Assembly: GCF_014137945.1 (NCBI RefSeq)
Contig: NZ_JACGWX010000001.1
Coordinates: 186,001-250,000, forward strand
Origin: Microcella alkalica
GTDB lineage: Bacteria > Actinomycetota > Actinomycetes > Actinomycetales > Microbacteriaceae
Direction of reading: 5' to 3'
Length of the DNA stretch: 64,000 nt
In this document: positions 52,746 through 64,000 of the stretch, piece by piece
Layout: each line of letters starts with the position of its first letter
Position numbering within the stretch: position 1 is the stretch's first letter
Notes under the pieces: model-generated
What the model was told of the DNA's origin: nothing
What the model saw: only the letters and a program-made list of their open reading frames with translations
Database searches by the model: none
Program-made: the position numbers and the translations under genes

Positions 52746-53369
52746 TCAGCCGATGCGCGGTGCCCAGTGCTCGACGACGCTCGCGGCGACCGCCTGGGCC
52801 TCCTCGCTCGTGGGACCGGGCTCGGCGATGAAGCCGACGCGGCGGTAGTACTCCAGCTCGCGGATCGACTCGAGAATGTCGGCGAGCGCGCGGTGCCCGC
52901 CGTTCTTCGCGGGGGAGTTGAAGTAAACGCGCGGGAACCAGCGGCGCACGAGCTCCTTGATGCTCGAGACGTCGACCGAGCGGTAGTGCAGGTGCGCGTC
53001 GACGCGGGGCATGTCGCGGGCGAGGAAGGCGCGGTCGGTGCCGATCGTATTGCCCGCGAGCGGTGCCTGCCCGGCGGTCGGCACGTGCTCGGAGATGTAG
53101 GCGAGGACGGCCTCCTCGGCCTCCTCGAGCTTCGCGCCGTGCTCGAGCTCGGTCAGCAGCCCCGACGACTCGTGCATCTGGCGCACGAAGTCGCCCATGC
53201 TGACGAGCGCGCTCTCCGAGGGCCTGATGACGACCGCGAAGCCCGGATGCACGGGCTCGAGGTCGTAGTCGGTGATGACGACGGCGACCTCCACGAGCTC
53301 GTCCCTCGACATATCGAGACCCGTCATCTCGCAGTCGATCCAGACGAGACGATCGGTCGCAGCACTCAC
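52746..53369 (-). CDS. orn: Oligoribonuclease
   Basis: 207 residues. DEDDh exonuclease that degrades very short RNA and pGpG in the cytoplasm. Exo I LVWIDCEMTGLDMSRDEL (Asp, Glu), Exo II in AGNTIGTDRAFLARDMP (Asp), Exo III with His-Asp in KNGGHRALADILESI. Length and motifs are exact for Orn. Start ATG at 53369. Lies alone between tRNA-His and a divergent thioredoxin-like gene. Confidence 0.96.
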   Translation of the reverse strand: MSAATDRLVWIDCEMTGLDMSRDELVEVAVVITDYDLEPVHPGFAVVIRPSESALVSMGDFVRQMHESSGLLTELEHGAKLEEAEEAVLAYISEHVPTAGQAPLAGNTIGTDRAFLARDMPRVDAHLHYRSVDVSSIKELVRRWFPRVYFNSPAKNGGHRALADILESIRELEYYRRVGFIAEPGPTSEEAQAVAASVVEHWAPRIG

Positions 53370-53412
53370 CCCGGGAGTCTAACCGTCAGCTCCGACGGCC
53401 TACGCTGGGCGG

Positions 53413-53676
53413 GTGCTGCTCGAGCTCTACACCTCCGCCTTCTGCGACCCGTGCCACCGGGCGCGCGAGGTCGTCGCCGAGGCGCAGCGGCTCGTGCCCG
53501 CGCTCGTCGTGGACGAACGGGATGTCGCGGCCCATGCCGAGCGAGCCGAGGAGCTCGGGATCACGACGACGCCGACGACGATCATCCGTCGCACGGACGG
53601 CACCGAGGTCGTGCGCGCCGCCGGAGCGCCAACGCTCGCGCGACTGCTGACGGCTCTCGCGCAGGCCGCCGAGTGA
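53413..53676 (+). CDS. Thioredoxin/glutaredoxin-like small protein
   Basis: 87 residues from GTG at 53413. Thioredoxin fold with a CxxC site, CDPC, in LYTSAFCDPCHRAREVV, and the cis-proline in GITTTPTTIIRR. Probably a cytoplasmic dithiol oxidoreductase; partner unknown. It ends 31 bases before tRNA-Arg. Confidence 0.88.
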   Translation: MLLELYTSAFCDPCHRAREVVAEAQRLVPALVVDERDVAAHAERAEELGITTTPTTIIRRTDGTEVVRAAGAPTLARLLTALAQAAE

Positions 53677-53707
53677 ACGAGGCCCTCCGCTACCCTGGAG
53701 ACCGCCA

Positions 53708-53780
53708 GCCCTCGTAGCTCAATGGATAGAGCATCGGCCTTCTAATCCGGTGGTTGCAGGTTCGAGTCCTGCCGGGGGCA
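53708..53780 (+). tRNA. tRNA-Arg (anticodon TCT)
   Basis: 73-nt cloverleaf: acceptor GCCCTCG/CGGGGGC with one T-G pair, D arm GTAGCTCAATGGATAGAGC, anticodon loop CTTCTAA with TCT (Arg), T arm GCAGGTTCGAGTCCTGC, discriminator A. CCA is not encoded. Confidence 0.97.
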
Positions 53781-53890
53781 CACCCTATTGTTCGCTACCG
53801 AACGGCCGTTCCTCCGTAGACTCGCAATCACCTATCCGGGGAGGCCCACCAGGCCGAGCCGGTAACCCATCCACACGAAGGAGTGCGGTC

Positions 53891-55327
53891 GTGAGCGCCA
53901 AGCGTCCCGTCGAGCTGAACGAGCTGCTGCCGCAGGTGATGGCCGGCATCGAAGGTCTGAAGGCGACGTACGGGTCATGGGATCAGCATCCCTCGCTGCA
54001 CGCCGACCCGGACGAGGTGCACGCCGTCCTGGGGGAGCTCATCGAGCGGCTCGATGACAACTATCCGTACTTCCACCCGCAGTACGCGGGCCAGATGCTC
54101 AAGCCGCCGCACCCCGTCGCGACCGCCGCGTACCTCGCGACGATGCAGCTCAACCCCAACAACCACTCGATCGACGCGAGCCGCGCGACGACCGCGATGG
54201 AGCACGAGGTGCTCGACCAGCTCGCGGCGATGTTCGACTACCCGAGCGACTTCATGGGCCACCTCACCTGGAGCGGCACGACCGCGAACCTCGAGGCGCT
54301 CTGGATCAGCCGCGAGATCGCGCCCGGCAAGGCGATCGCCCACAGCGCGGATGCTCACTACACGCACTCCCGCATGGGCGAGGTCCTCGGCATCGACACG
54401 GTGGGCATCCCGACCGACGCGATCGGGCGCATGGAGCTCGAGGAGCTCGAACGCGAACTCGCCACCGGGCGCATCGGCGTCGTCGTCGCGACCCTCGGCA
54501 CGACGGGCCTCGGCGCGGTCGACCCGCTCGCCGACATCATCCCGCTCGCGCGGCGGTACGGCGCGCGCATCCACGTCGACACCGCCTACGGCGGGTTCTT
54601 CGCGATCATCGCCGACGAGCTCGATCCCGAGACCGCCCGTCACTTCCGGGCCGTCAAGGACGCCGACTCGGTCGTCGTCGACCCGCACAAGCACGGCCTG
54701 CAGCCCTACGGGTGCGGAGCGGTGCTCTTCAACGACCAGTCGATCCTGCGGTACTACCACCACGAGTCGCCGTACACGTACTTCGCGAGCACCGAGAGGC
54801 ACTTCGGAGAGATCCAGCTCGAGTGCTCGCGCGCGGGAGCGAGCGCGGCGGCGCTGTGGGCGACTCTGCGGGTCTTCCCGCTCACGAAGGAGGGGCTCGG
54901 CGGCGTCGTGCTGCCCGGCTATCGCGCGGCGCAGCAGTGGCACTCCCTCATCAGCGAGTCGGACATCCTGCAGCCCTACCAGCGGCCCGAGATCGACATC
55001 ATCACCTACCTGCCGCGCGTGCGCACGATGACCGAGCTCGACCGCACGAGCCACGCGATATTCGAGATGGCCGCCGACACGGCGCGACCGCAGCAGACGC
55101 ATCTCGCCACGTACGTCGTGAAGCCCGACCAGCTGCGCGTGCGCGGCATCGACCTCGTCGAGGATGCCCCGACCGGGCGCATCATGCGCAGCGTGCTCAT
55201 GAAGCCCGAGCATGAGCCGCTCATCCCCGAGATGCACTATCACGTGTCGATGTGGTCGCGGCGCGCGTACGCCGCGACGCACGACGGCGCGGTGCCCGCC
55301 GAGAGCGCCGAGGCGCCCGTCGGCTGA
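53891..55327 (+). CDS. Pyridoxal-phosphate-dependent decarboxylase (group II, glutamate/tyrosine decarboxylase-like)
   Basis: 478 residues from GTG at 53891. PLP fold type I with the Schiff-base lysine in VVVDPHKHGLQPYGCGAVLF, the aspartate in ARIHVDTAYGGFFAII, and LTWSGTTANLEALWISRE for cofactor phosphate binding. Resembles GAD/aromatic-amino-acid decarboxylases and also aminotransferase-like PLP lyases; amino acid substrate not predictable. Starts 110 bp after tRNA-Arg. Confidence 0.9.
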   Translation: MSAKRPVELNELLPQVMAGIEGLKATYGSWDQHPSLHADPDEVHAVLGELIERLDDNYPYFHPQYAGQMLKPPHPVATAAYLATMQLNPNNHSIDASRATTAMEHEVLDQLAAMFDYPSDFMGHLTWSGTTANLEALWISREIAPGKAIAHSADAHYTHSRMGEVLGIDTVGIPTDAIGRMELEELERELATGRIGVVVATLGTTGLGAVDPLADIIPLARRYGARIHVDTAYGGFFAIIADELDPETARHFRAVKDADSVVVDPHKHGLQPYGCGAVLFNDQSILRYYHHESPYTYFASTERHFGEIQLECSRAGASAAALWATLRVFPLTKEGLGGVVLPGYRAAQQWHSLISESDILQPYQRPEIDIITYLPRVRTMTELDRTSHAIFEMAADTARPQQTHLATYVVKPDQLRVRGIDLVEDAPTGRIMRSVLMKPEHEPLIPEMHYHVSMWSRRAYAATHDGAVPAESAEAPVG

Positions 55328-55358
55328 GCCGGCGGACGCCTCGAGGAGCCGCTGAGCG

Positions 55359-56267
55359 CTAGTTCTCGTCCTGCGGGTTGATGCGATCGCGGACGTTCTG
55401 CGCGGGCATGGGCGGCGGCGCGCTGTCGTCGCCCGGCGTCGACGGGCTCTCACCCCGGTGCTCGACCACGAACGCCTGCGTCGGCACGGGGTCGCTCTCG
55501 CGCGCGTCGATCTCGCCTCCGGGGCTCGACGTCGACGTCGTGAGCTGCGGGGCGAACGGCGTCGAGACCACGAGGGGCGTTCCGGCGTTCGGGGGAGTCA
55601 CGGGGGGCTCGTCGCTCGACATCGGGCCGACGGCCGAGCGACTCGGGGTCTCGGCTCGGGCGACGGTCGCCGTCGTCGAGGTCGCGGGGGTCACGGCGGC
55701 CGACTCGCGCTCGGGCGTGCGCTCGGCCTCCCAGTGGGCCTGCTCGGCTACGAGCTGCTGCTCGGCCGGGTCGGCCTCGTACTTCCAGCGCTCGAGGTCG
55801 GCGCCGAAGAGCTTCTTCGCGTGGCGGGGCTTCTCGCTCCAGGCGATCAGGCGATCGCGGTACTCGGCGAGGGTCTGCTGCGCCTGGAAGGAGAAGCCGG
55901 CGGAATTACGCTTCATGTCCTCCAGCTGGTGCGCCGCCCAGTTCGCCGCGAGAGCGGCACCGGGCACGGGCAGCAGGCGGATGCGCGTCTCGGCCTCGCC
56001 GATGAGGTGGTCGACCTGCACGCGCTCGATCGTCCCGATCGCGTTCCAGCCGGCGGCCTTGCGGCCGGCGAGGACGAGCGCCTGCACGGCGGCGGTGAGG
56101 GCGTCGCGGTTGTACTGAGCGATCACCCGCTTGGTCGAGCCTCGCCCGATGAGCCCGGCGATGATGCCGGAGACGATGATCGCGATCGCCGGGATGATCG
56201 TGCTCGCGGTCACGCGCCGGCCCTCCGGCGAGCCGAGCCAGTCGAGGATGCCGTTAACCCATTCCAT
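55359..56267 (-). CDS. Hypothetical single-pass membrane protein with disordered tail
   Basis: 302 residues. Short N-terminal lead, one membrane helix at ~21-41 (ASTIIPAIAIIVSGIIAGLI), then a helical soluble region to ~180 (VQALVLAGRKAAGWNAIG, FQAQQTLAEYRDRLIAWSEK), then a tail rich in Pro, Thr, Ser and Ala to residue 302. No domain recognised. Convergent with the decarboxylase, 31 bases apart. The soluble part resembles no enzyme motif that I know. Confidence 0.7.
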   Translation of the reverse strand: MEWVNGILDWLGSPEGRRVTASTIIPAIAIIVSGIIAGLIGRGSTKRVIAQYNRDALTAAVQALVLAGRKAAGWNAIGTIERVQVDHLIGEAETRIRLLPVPGAALAANWAAHQLEDMKRNSAGFSFQAQQTLAEYRDRLIAWSEKPRHAKKLFGADLERWKYEADPAEQQLVAEQAHWEAERTPERESAAVTPATSTTATVARAETPSRSAVGPMSSDEPPVTPPNAGTPLVVSTPFAPQLTTSTSSPGGEIDARESDPVPTQAFVVEHRGESPSTPGDDSAPPPMPAQNVRDRINPQDEN

Positions 56268-56336
56268 GTTCGCAGGCTACTCCCGGGGCGGTGCGGGCCC
56301 CGGATACGCCACACCTGAGCCGAGCATCCGGACCAT

Positions 56337-57287
56337 TCAGCGAACGGTCGTGATGGGTCCCGTCGTCAGAGCGAGATCGGCGTCCACGACCTTACCGACG
56401 CGAGCGGTCTGGGCGAGGATGATTCCCGCGAGCACGACGGCCGCCCCGACGATCTGGACGAGGTCGAGGGTCTCGCCGAGCCACGCCCAGGCGACGGCGA
56501 AGGCGAAGATGACCTCGGAGGAGGCGACGATGCCCGCCGCGGTCGCCGGAAGGTGACGGAGCGCGGCGAGGCTCAGCAGGAACGGCGCGAAGGTGCCGAG
56601 GACGACGTTCCACAGCAGCGGCAGCCACATCGGGACCTCGAGCGAGCCGTGGACACCGCCGAGGTCGACGGGCGTCGTGAAGACGCCGCTGTCGAGCTCC
56701 CACCAGCCGCTCACGAACGACCAGAAGACCGTCGCGATGAGCATCGTCCAGAACGACACCGCGAGGGCCGACGTCTTCGCGACCTGTCGTTCGCCGATCA
56801 GGAAGTACAGGGCTAGGCAGATCGCGGCGGCGATCGCGAGCAGCACCCCGAGGGCGTCGAGGGTGCTCGCCCACACGCGCGCGACGACGGCGAGGCCCGC
56901 GAGCACGAGGACGATCGCGATCCACAGCCGCGTCTTCACCTGCTCCTTGAAGAAGAAGTAGGCCACGAGCGCGACCATGAGCACGGCCGTGTACTCGAGC
57001 AGCAGGGCGATGCCGACGGGCAGGCGCTGGACTGCGGCGGCGTAGGTCGCCTGCAGCAGTGCGACGCCGACGATGCCGAGCACGATCATGATCGGCCACT
57101 GACGGCGGGGGAGGCGGAAGGCGGCCCGGTCGATCGCGAGCAGTACGAGGCCGGCGACGATCGCCGTCCCGAGAAGTCGGAACTGCGTGACCTGGGCGGG
57201 GCTGAGCCCGGCCTCCATGGTGATCTTGGTGACGCTCCCGTTCGCGCCGAACAGCACGGCCGCCGCGAGGGCGAGGATGTAGCCCAC
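56337..57287 (-). CDS. EamA family (DMT) transporter
   Basis: 316 residues with ten hydrophobic helices in two EamA halves. Start MGYILALAAAVLFGANGSVT, with helix-1 G-A-N-G-S, and the second half starting near GVLLAIAAAICLALYFLIGE. Drug/metabolite transporter superfamily; substrate unknown, often an amino acid or nucleotide-related exporter. Its start directly follows the stop of the AKR gene, so they share a transcript. Confidence 0.9.
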   Translation of the reverse strand: MGYILALAAAVLFGANGSVTKITMEAGLSPAQVTQFRLLGTAIVAGLVLLAIDRAAFRLPRRQWPIMIVLGIVGVALLQATYAAAVQRLPVGIALLLEYTAVLMVALVAYFFFKEQVKTRLWIAIVLVLAGLAVVARVWASTLDALGVLLAIAAAICLALYFLIGERQVAKTSALAVSFWTMLIATVFWSFVSGWWELDSGVFTTPVDLGGVHGSLEVPMWLPLLWNVVLGTFAPFLLSLAALRHLPATAAGIVASSEVIFAFAVAWAWLGETLDLVQIVGAAVVLAGIILAQTARVGKVVDADLALTTGPITTVR

Positions 57288-58295
57288 TCAGCTCCTCGAA
57301 CCCGTGCCGTGCACGGCGTGCGGCTCGATCGCGGCGATCTCGTCGGCGGTCAGGGCGGCGCCGTTCAGCGCGTCGAGGCTGTCGTCGAGCTGACGCACGC
57401 TGCTGGCGCCGATGAGGGCGCTCGTGACCTGGGGGTGGCGCAGCACCCAGAGCAGGGCGAGCTGCGCGAGCGACTGCCCGCGCGTCTCCGCGATCGCGTT
57501 GAGGGCGCGCGCCCGACCGAGGTAGGCGTCATCGATGTTGTCCTCGCTGATCCAGCGCCCTTCCGACGCGCGAGAACCCGCGGGCACGCCGTCGAGGTAC
57601 CGGTTCGTCAGCAGGCCCTGGGCGAGCGGCGAGAAGACGATGCTGCCGATGCCGGTCTCGGTGAGGGCGTCCAGCAGACCCTCCTCCATACGGCGGTCGA
57701 ACATGTTGTAGCGGGGCTGGTGGATGAGCAGCGGCACGCCGAGCTCCCCGAGGATCCGCTGCGCCTCGCGGGTCTGCGCCGCGTCGTAGTTCGAGATGCC
57801 CGCATAGAGCGCCTTGCCGCTCTGCACCGCGGTCGCGAGCGCGCCCATGGTCTCCTCGAGCGGCGTCTCGGGGTCCGGGCGGTGGCTGTAGAAGATGTCG
57901 ACGTAGTCGAGCCCCGTGCGCGTCAGACTCTGATCGAGCGAGCTCAGCAGGTACTTGCGCGAGCCCCACTCGCCGTAGGGGCCGGGCCACATGTGGTACC
58001 CGGCCTTGGTCGAGATGACGAGCTCGTCGCGGTAGGGCAGGAAGTCGTCGTGCAGGATGCGCCCGAAGTTCGTCTCGGCGGCGCCGTCGGGCGGGCCGTA
58101 GTTGTTGGCGAGGTCGAAGTGCGTGACGCCGCGATCGAACGCGCGGCGCAGGATGGCGCGCTGCGTCTCGATCGGACGGTCGTCGCCGAAGTTGTTCCAG
58201 AGCCCGAGCGAGATGCGGGGCAGCTTCAGCCCGCTGCGGCCCACGCGGGCGTACTCGAGCTGCTCGTAGCGGTCGTCGGCGGCGATGTGCGGCAT
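57288..58295 (-). CDS. Aldo/keto reductase (YghZ/L-glyceraldehyde 3-phosphate reductase type)
   Basis: 335 residues. Catalytic Asp and Tyr in THFDLANNYGPPDGAAETNF, Lys in LVISTKAGYHMWPGPYG (the GYxMWPGPYG loop is specific to the YghZ/KvAb-like group) and His in VDIFYSHRPDPETPLEETM. Reduces aldehydes such as L-glyceraldehyde 3-phosphate or methylglyoxal in that group. Downstream EamA gene is contiguous. Confidence 0.93.
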   Translation of the reverse strand: MPHIAADDRYEQLEYARVGRSGLKLPRISLGLWNNFGDDRPIETQRAILRRAFDRGVTHFDLANNYGPPDGAAETNFGRILHDDFLPYRDELVISTKAGYHMWPGPYGEWGSRKYLLSSLDQSLTRTGLDYVDIFYSHRPDPETPLEETMGALATAVQSGKALYAGISNYDAAQTREAQRILGELGVPLLIHQPRYNMFDRRMEEGLLDALTETGIGSIVFSPLAQGLLTNRYLDGVPAGSRASEGRWISEDNIDDAYLGRARALNAIAETRGQSLAQLALLWVLRHPQVTSALIGASSVRQLDDSLDALNGAALTADEIAAIEPHAVHGTGSRS

Positions 58296-58389
58296 GCGGC
58301 CAGCCTATCCGCCGAGTGCGAAGCATCGAACCGATTCGATCGGGGCGGATGCTCGGCTCGCGCCCCGCGCGCCCGCCTACGATGGCGGC

Positions 58390-58917
58390 ATGCGAACCTT
58401 CCATCTCGCCGGCGGATGCTTCTGGTGCCTCGACGCCGTCTACCGCGTCCTCGACGGCGTTCATGACGTCGTCTCCGGCTACACCGGCGGCACCGTCGCG
58501 AACCCGTCCTATGAGGCGGTCTGCACGGGGACGACCGGTCATGCCGAGGCCGTCAAGGTCGTCTTCGATCCCGAGGTCATCCCCGCCGACGTCATCCTCG
58601 ACGTCTTCTTCACCCTGCACGACCCGCGACAGCTCAACCGGCAGGGCGCCGATGTCGGCACCCAGTACCGCTCGGCGATGTTCTACGCGGTCGACGAGGA
58701 GAAGGCCATCTTCGAGGCCGCCCGCGACCGCGCCGGCGGCTACTGGGAGGGCGGCATCGTCACAGAGATCACGCCCCTGCCCGAGTGGTACGACGCCGAG
58801 GAGTACCACCAGGACTTCTTCGCGAAGAACCCTGGCCAGGGGTACTGCCTCGCCGTCGCGCTGCCGAAGGTCAACAAGATCCGCTCGTCGTACGCGCCGT
58901 ACATCCGGGCCTCCTGA
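58390..58917 (+). CDS. msrA: Peptide-methionine (S)-S-oxide reductase
   Basis: 175 residues. Reduces methionine-S-sulfoxide in proteins. Nucleophile Cys in AGGCFWCLDAVYRVLDGV (GCFWxxE region, here with Asp in place of the usual Glu), GYTGG, NPSYEAVCTGTTGHAEAV, and the C-terminal QGYCLAV with a probable resolving Cys. Start ATG at 58390; divergent from the AKR gene. Confidence 0.93.
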   Translation: MRTFHLAGGCFWCLDAVYRVLDGVHDVVSGYTGGTVANPSYEAVCTGTTGHAEAVKVVFDPEVIPADVILDVFFTLHDPRQLNRQGADVGTQYRSAMFYAVDEEKAIFEAARDRAGGYWEGGIVTEITPLPEWYDAEEYHQDFFAKNPGQGYCLAVALPKVNKIRSSYAPYIRAS

Positions 58918-59008
58918 GAGCTCGCCCACGAGGGCTCGACACCGGCCCTCGCGAGGCGTAGCGTCGGCGGCGCACGGCGCGAGCGCGCCGCTCGGAAGGA
59001 GCTCGACG

Positions 59009-59218
59009 ATGAGCATGACCACCGGAACGCAGACCTGGGTCGCCGCGGGCCCCGCCGGCACCGTCGGATCGATCCACCGCGACGGGGAAGGCTTCCTCGT
59101 GCGGGTGCGAGTGCAGAGCGAGGCCCGCGGGCCGTACCCCACGCTCGAGGCTGCCAAGCGCGCGCTGCACGCGGCGCTCGGCCCCGGTGCGGAGCGGCCC
59201 GACTTCCGCGAGCACTGA
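59009..59218 (+). CDS. Small conserved-looking hypothetical protein
   Basis: 69 residues from ATG at 59009, with AAGGAGCTC upstream. Contents: TQTWVAAGPAGTVGSIHRDG, then a beta-strand-like FLVRVRVQSEARGPYPTLEA and a helix KRALHAALG. A small single-domain fold; no family recognised. No gene in the 213 bp that follow. Confidence 0.6.
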   Translation: MSMTTGTQTWVAAGPAGTVGSIHRDGEGFLVRVRVQSEARGPYPTLEAAKRALHAALGPGAERPDFREH

Positions 59219-59431
59219 CCGGCAGCGCCCACCGCCACCGCGCCCGCCGCCACCGCGCACGCGCTCGCTGACCTCCGCTCGTCCACACGACGGGCGGTGA
59301 ACCCGGTCATGCACCGGTAGCGCCCTCCGCCGGTCGGCCGACCTCCTGTCGCGCATCCTCGTCGCGGGCGCCGGCGTTCTCCGGCACGAACCGCCGGCGC
59401 CCACCCGACACCGATACGTCTGGAGGACGCC

Positions 59432-59908
59432 ATGACCGACACCATCACCCTCACGGGGCTCGTCGCCACGACCCCCCGCCACATCGTCACGAGCGACGGG
59501 CTCGCGATCACCTCGTTCCGGCTCGCGAGCAATCAGCGCCGCTACGACCGAGCGAAAGCCGCCTGGGTCGACGGCGACACCAACTGGTACACCGTGACGA
59601 GCTTCCGCCAGCTTGGAACCCACGTCGCGAGCTCGGTGCACAAGGGCGAGCGCGTGATCGTCTCCGGGCGCGTTCGTATCCGGGACTGGGAGAGCGGGGA
59701 GCGGAACGGCACGACCATCGAGATCGACGCCGATGCCGTCGGCCACGACCTGACGTGGGGCCGCTCGAGCTTCACGCGCAGCATCATCGTCGGGCGGGGC
59801 GGCGAGGATCGGGCGGCGGATGCTCAGCACGAGCAGCCCGATCCCGTCGAGGTGCCCGACGACGCGTCGTCGCTCGAGCCGCGCGAGTCGGCCGACGTTC
59901 CCTTCTGA
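59432..59908 (+). CDS. ssb: Single-stranded DNA-binding protein, probable second paralogue
   Basis: 158 residues. OB fold (1-110) with ITLTGLVATTPRHIVTSDGL, WVDGDTNWYTVTSFRQLG and KGERVIVSGRVRIRDWESGE. The acidic C-terminal tip ESADVPF is the usual protein-interaction end. Binds ssDNA. The main ssb of actinobacteria sits with rpsF/rpsR, so this is likely an accessory copy. Start ATG after GGAGGACG. Confidence 0.9.
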   Translation: MTDTITLTGLVATTPRHIVTSDGLAITSFRLASNQRRYDRAKAAWVDGDTNWYTVTSFRQLGTHVASSVHKGERVIVSGRVRIRDWESGERNGTTIEIDADAVGHDLTWGRSSFTRSIIVGRGGEDRAADAQHEQPDPVEVPDDASSLEPRESADVPF

Positions 59909-59973
59909 CGCTCGGAGTCGCGCCTCGGTTCTCGGGCAGAACGCTCGCGCCCACCCTCGGGCGGTGCGGCGGC

Positions 59974-60614
59974 TCAGCGGACCCGGATGCCGCCGCGCTG
60001 CCAGAGAGTGACCGCGGCGACGCGGGGGTTCGCGTTCTCGCTCGTGTCGAGACCGAGAGCGGTGAAGAGCCGCGCGAGCATCGTCTCGACGGCGCGCACG
60101 GTCGTTCCGCGGTGCTCTGCGAGCGCGCGCGTGGACGCCCCCTCGGCCAGCAGCCGGAGCACATCGGCCTGCGCGGCCGTCACCGTGGGCACATCGTCGT
60201 CGCCGATGCGCACGTCGTCGTCCGGCTGTCCGCTGATCGAGCGGTGCACCGCGTCGATGAGGTCGTCGATCGCGCCGAGCTGCGACTTCACGAGGTAGAC
60301 CACGCCGGGCGGGATGCGCCCGGGGTTCGGCACCGCGAGTTCCGGTGAGCGGTGCGAGGTGAGCACCACGAGGCCGACCCACGGGTAGTCCTCGGAGACG
60401 GCGCTCAGAAGGTCGGCGCCGGACTCGGCTGAGCCGAAGTTCAGGTCAGTGATGAGCGCGTGCGGATCGGTGTCGCCGACGGCCGTGAGCGCGTCAGCGA
60501 CCGAGGTGGCCGTCGCGACCGCGAAGCCGCGCGCACTCATCCCCCCTGACACCAGCGAGACAGTGAAGGCGTCATCGTCGGCGACGACGATACGCATCGC
60601 TCGTGTCTCGGTCG

Positions 60615-60618
<4 letters not shown>
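59974..60618 (-). CDS. Response regulator with LuxR-type HTH
   Basis: 214 residues. Receiver: MRIVVADDDAFTVSLV, phospho-Asp in ALITDLNFGSAESGADLL, VLTSH, Lys in YLVKSQLGAI. LuxR-like HTH at ~150-210 (VTAAQADVLRLLAEGASTRA, GTTVRAVETMLARLF), less canonical than usual. ATG overlaps the stop of the hybrid kinase (ATGA), so it is the likely output regulator of that kinase. Confidence 0.9.
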
Positions 60619-63306
<2,688 letters not shown>

Positions 63307-63317
<11 letters not shown>

Positions 63318-63702
63318 GATCGGAGCTCCCGCCTGAGCCGTCGGGGAGCAGCGAGCGGACGATGCGGGTGAAGTCCGCGAGCTCGATCGGCTTGCGTGCG
63401 AACCCGTCGACGCGGTCGAGCAGGGCGGGGGCATCCTCGTCGCTCAGAAGCAGGACGCGGGGGGCGGACACGCGCGCGGACAGCGCGTCGAGGCTCTCGA
63501 CGGCGGTGCCACCCGGCATGTTCAGGTCGAGGATGACGAGATCCACGGAGACCGCGGGATCCAGATGGATGACCTCGCTCGTCGTGCGCGCATCGATGAC
63601 GGCGCACCCCATGCCCGTGAGCGCCATGCGCAGCACGGTCCGGACGAGAGGATCGTCATCGGCGACGAGGACCGTGGCAGTGGAACCTCCGGGGGCTGCC
63701 AT
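63307..63702 (-). CDS. Single-domain response regulator
   Basis: 131 residues, receiver only. VLVADDDPLVRTVLRMALTG (acidic pair), phospho-Asp in VDLVILDLNMPGGTAVESL, LLLSDEDAP with the Ser/Thr position, Lys in GFARKPIELAD. No output domain, so a CheY/Spo0F-type relay or adaptor. Start ATG at 63702. Lies between the truncated kinase-like gene (30 bp) and the hybrid kinase, with which it overlaps. Confidence 0.9.
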
Positions 63703-63731
63703 GTGCTCAGTGTATGGCGAGGGCTCTTCGC

Positions 63732-64000
63732 CTAGGCCCCTCCGTCCGGGGGACGGCCCTCGGCGAGAAGAGACAGATCGTGCGACGCGGCGGCCAGATG
63801 GTCGAGGACCTGATCGGTGACGGAGGCGAGCGCGCCCGGCGCCGCGTCGGCGTCGGAGAAGAAGGTCAGGGCCATGACGCACGCGGCGATCCGCCCCTGA
63901 ACGGGGCCGTGCATGAGTTCGCTCAATCGGTGTCTCTCGCGCTCGACGGCGGCCTCGTGCTCCTCCTCGAGCCGATCGACCTCGCTCCGAATCCGCCTGA
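63732..64000 (-). CDS. Histidine-kinase-like protein with no ATPase domain, 5' end outside window
   Basis: Open from the window edge; 88 residues seen, ending PPDGGA. A coiled coil (RIRSEVDRLEEEHEAAVERE) runs into RHRLSELMHGPVQGRIAACV, which has the HisKA_3/dimerisation-phosphotransfer shape with a candidate phospho-His. After one more helix the protein stops, ~55 residues past the His, with no HATPase. The upstream part is not visible. It could be a phosphotransfer or sensor partner of the receiver 30 bp downstream. Confidence 0.6.
   Translation of the reverse strand, partial: RRIRSEVDRLEEEHEAAVERERHRLSELMHGPVQGRIAACVMALTFFSDADAAPGALASVTDQVLDHLAAASHDLSLLAEGRPPDGGA

Noticed and set aside
53708-53780. 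tRNA-Arg as integration site of a genomic island
   Set aside because: No repeat of the tRNA 3' end, no integrase and no GC change downstream; the next genes look native.

Overview
High-GC actinobacterial chromosome, most likely from the family Microbacteriaceae. This rests on the GC-saturated third codon positions, the DUF7882-type small protein, the DUF222/HNH protein, the Ku/LigD pair, the ClpS-DUF2017-metallopeptidase cluster and a DosR/DosS-type two-component pair. The genus cannot be fixed from the sequence alone. Most of the window is ordinary core and accessory chromosome. No prophage, CRISPR array or biosynthetic cluster is visible.

Layout. 1-5.5 kb: 3' part of gatA, a 22-bp tandem repeat, an opposite-strand DUF222/HNH gene, a DUF6498 membrane protein and gatB, so the usual gatA-gatB adjacency is broken. 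5.5-7.2 kb: a short, visibly AT-richer island. It holds an antitoxin-like HTH gene, behind a strong promoter with an operator-like palindrome over the -35, and a 357-residue protein of unknown function ending in a DUF3039-like zinc ribbon. This is the best candidate in the window for an undescribed system. 7.2-16.7 kb: transporters, SDR enzymes, an AI-2E family protein, a DJ-1/PfpI protein, a NYN/OST-HTH protein, a cold-shock/DUF1294 fusion and a lipoprotein pair. 16.8-17.7 kb: a complete IS5-family element (941 bp) inserted at the centre of a perfect palindrome. 17.7-30.4 kb: small conserved proteins, fasciclin, YceI, methyltransferase, AKR, DUF3097, cold-shock protein, VIT1-type iron/manganese transporter, M23 peptidase and a radical SAM protein.

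30.5-34.7 kb: a YnjBCD-like ABC importer. 34.9-38.9 kb: TVP38 and CDP-alcohol phosphatidyltransferase genes, a flavin disulfide reductase, a methyltransferase and an acetyltransferase. 38.9-41.9 kb: terC-devS-devR, where the DevS-like kinase keeps the haem histidine of DosS. 42.8-46.5 kb: a TPP riboswitch ahead of ykoE, a fused ykoD-ykoC gene and a P-loop kinase (thiamine-precursor uptake). 46.5-49 kb: a D,D-carboxypeptidase homologue without its catalytic serine, then clpS-DUF2017-metallopeptidase. 49-52.6 kb: divergent ku and ligD (non-homologous end joining). 52.6-59.9 kb: tRNA-His, oligoribonuclease, tRNA-Arg, a PLP decarboxylase, EamA/AKR operon, msrA and a second ssb. 60-64 kb: a signalling operon with a truncated kinase-like protein, a single-domain receiver, a multi-PAS hybrid kinase and a LuxR-type regulator.
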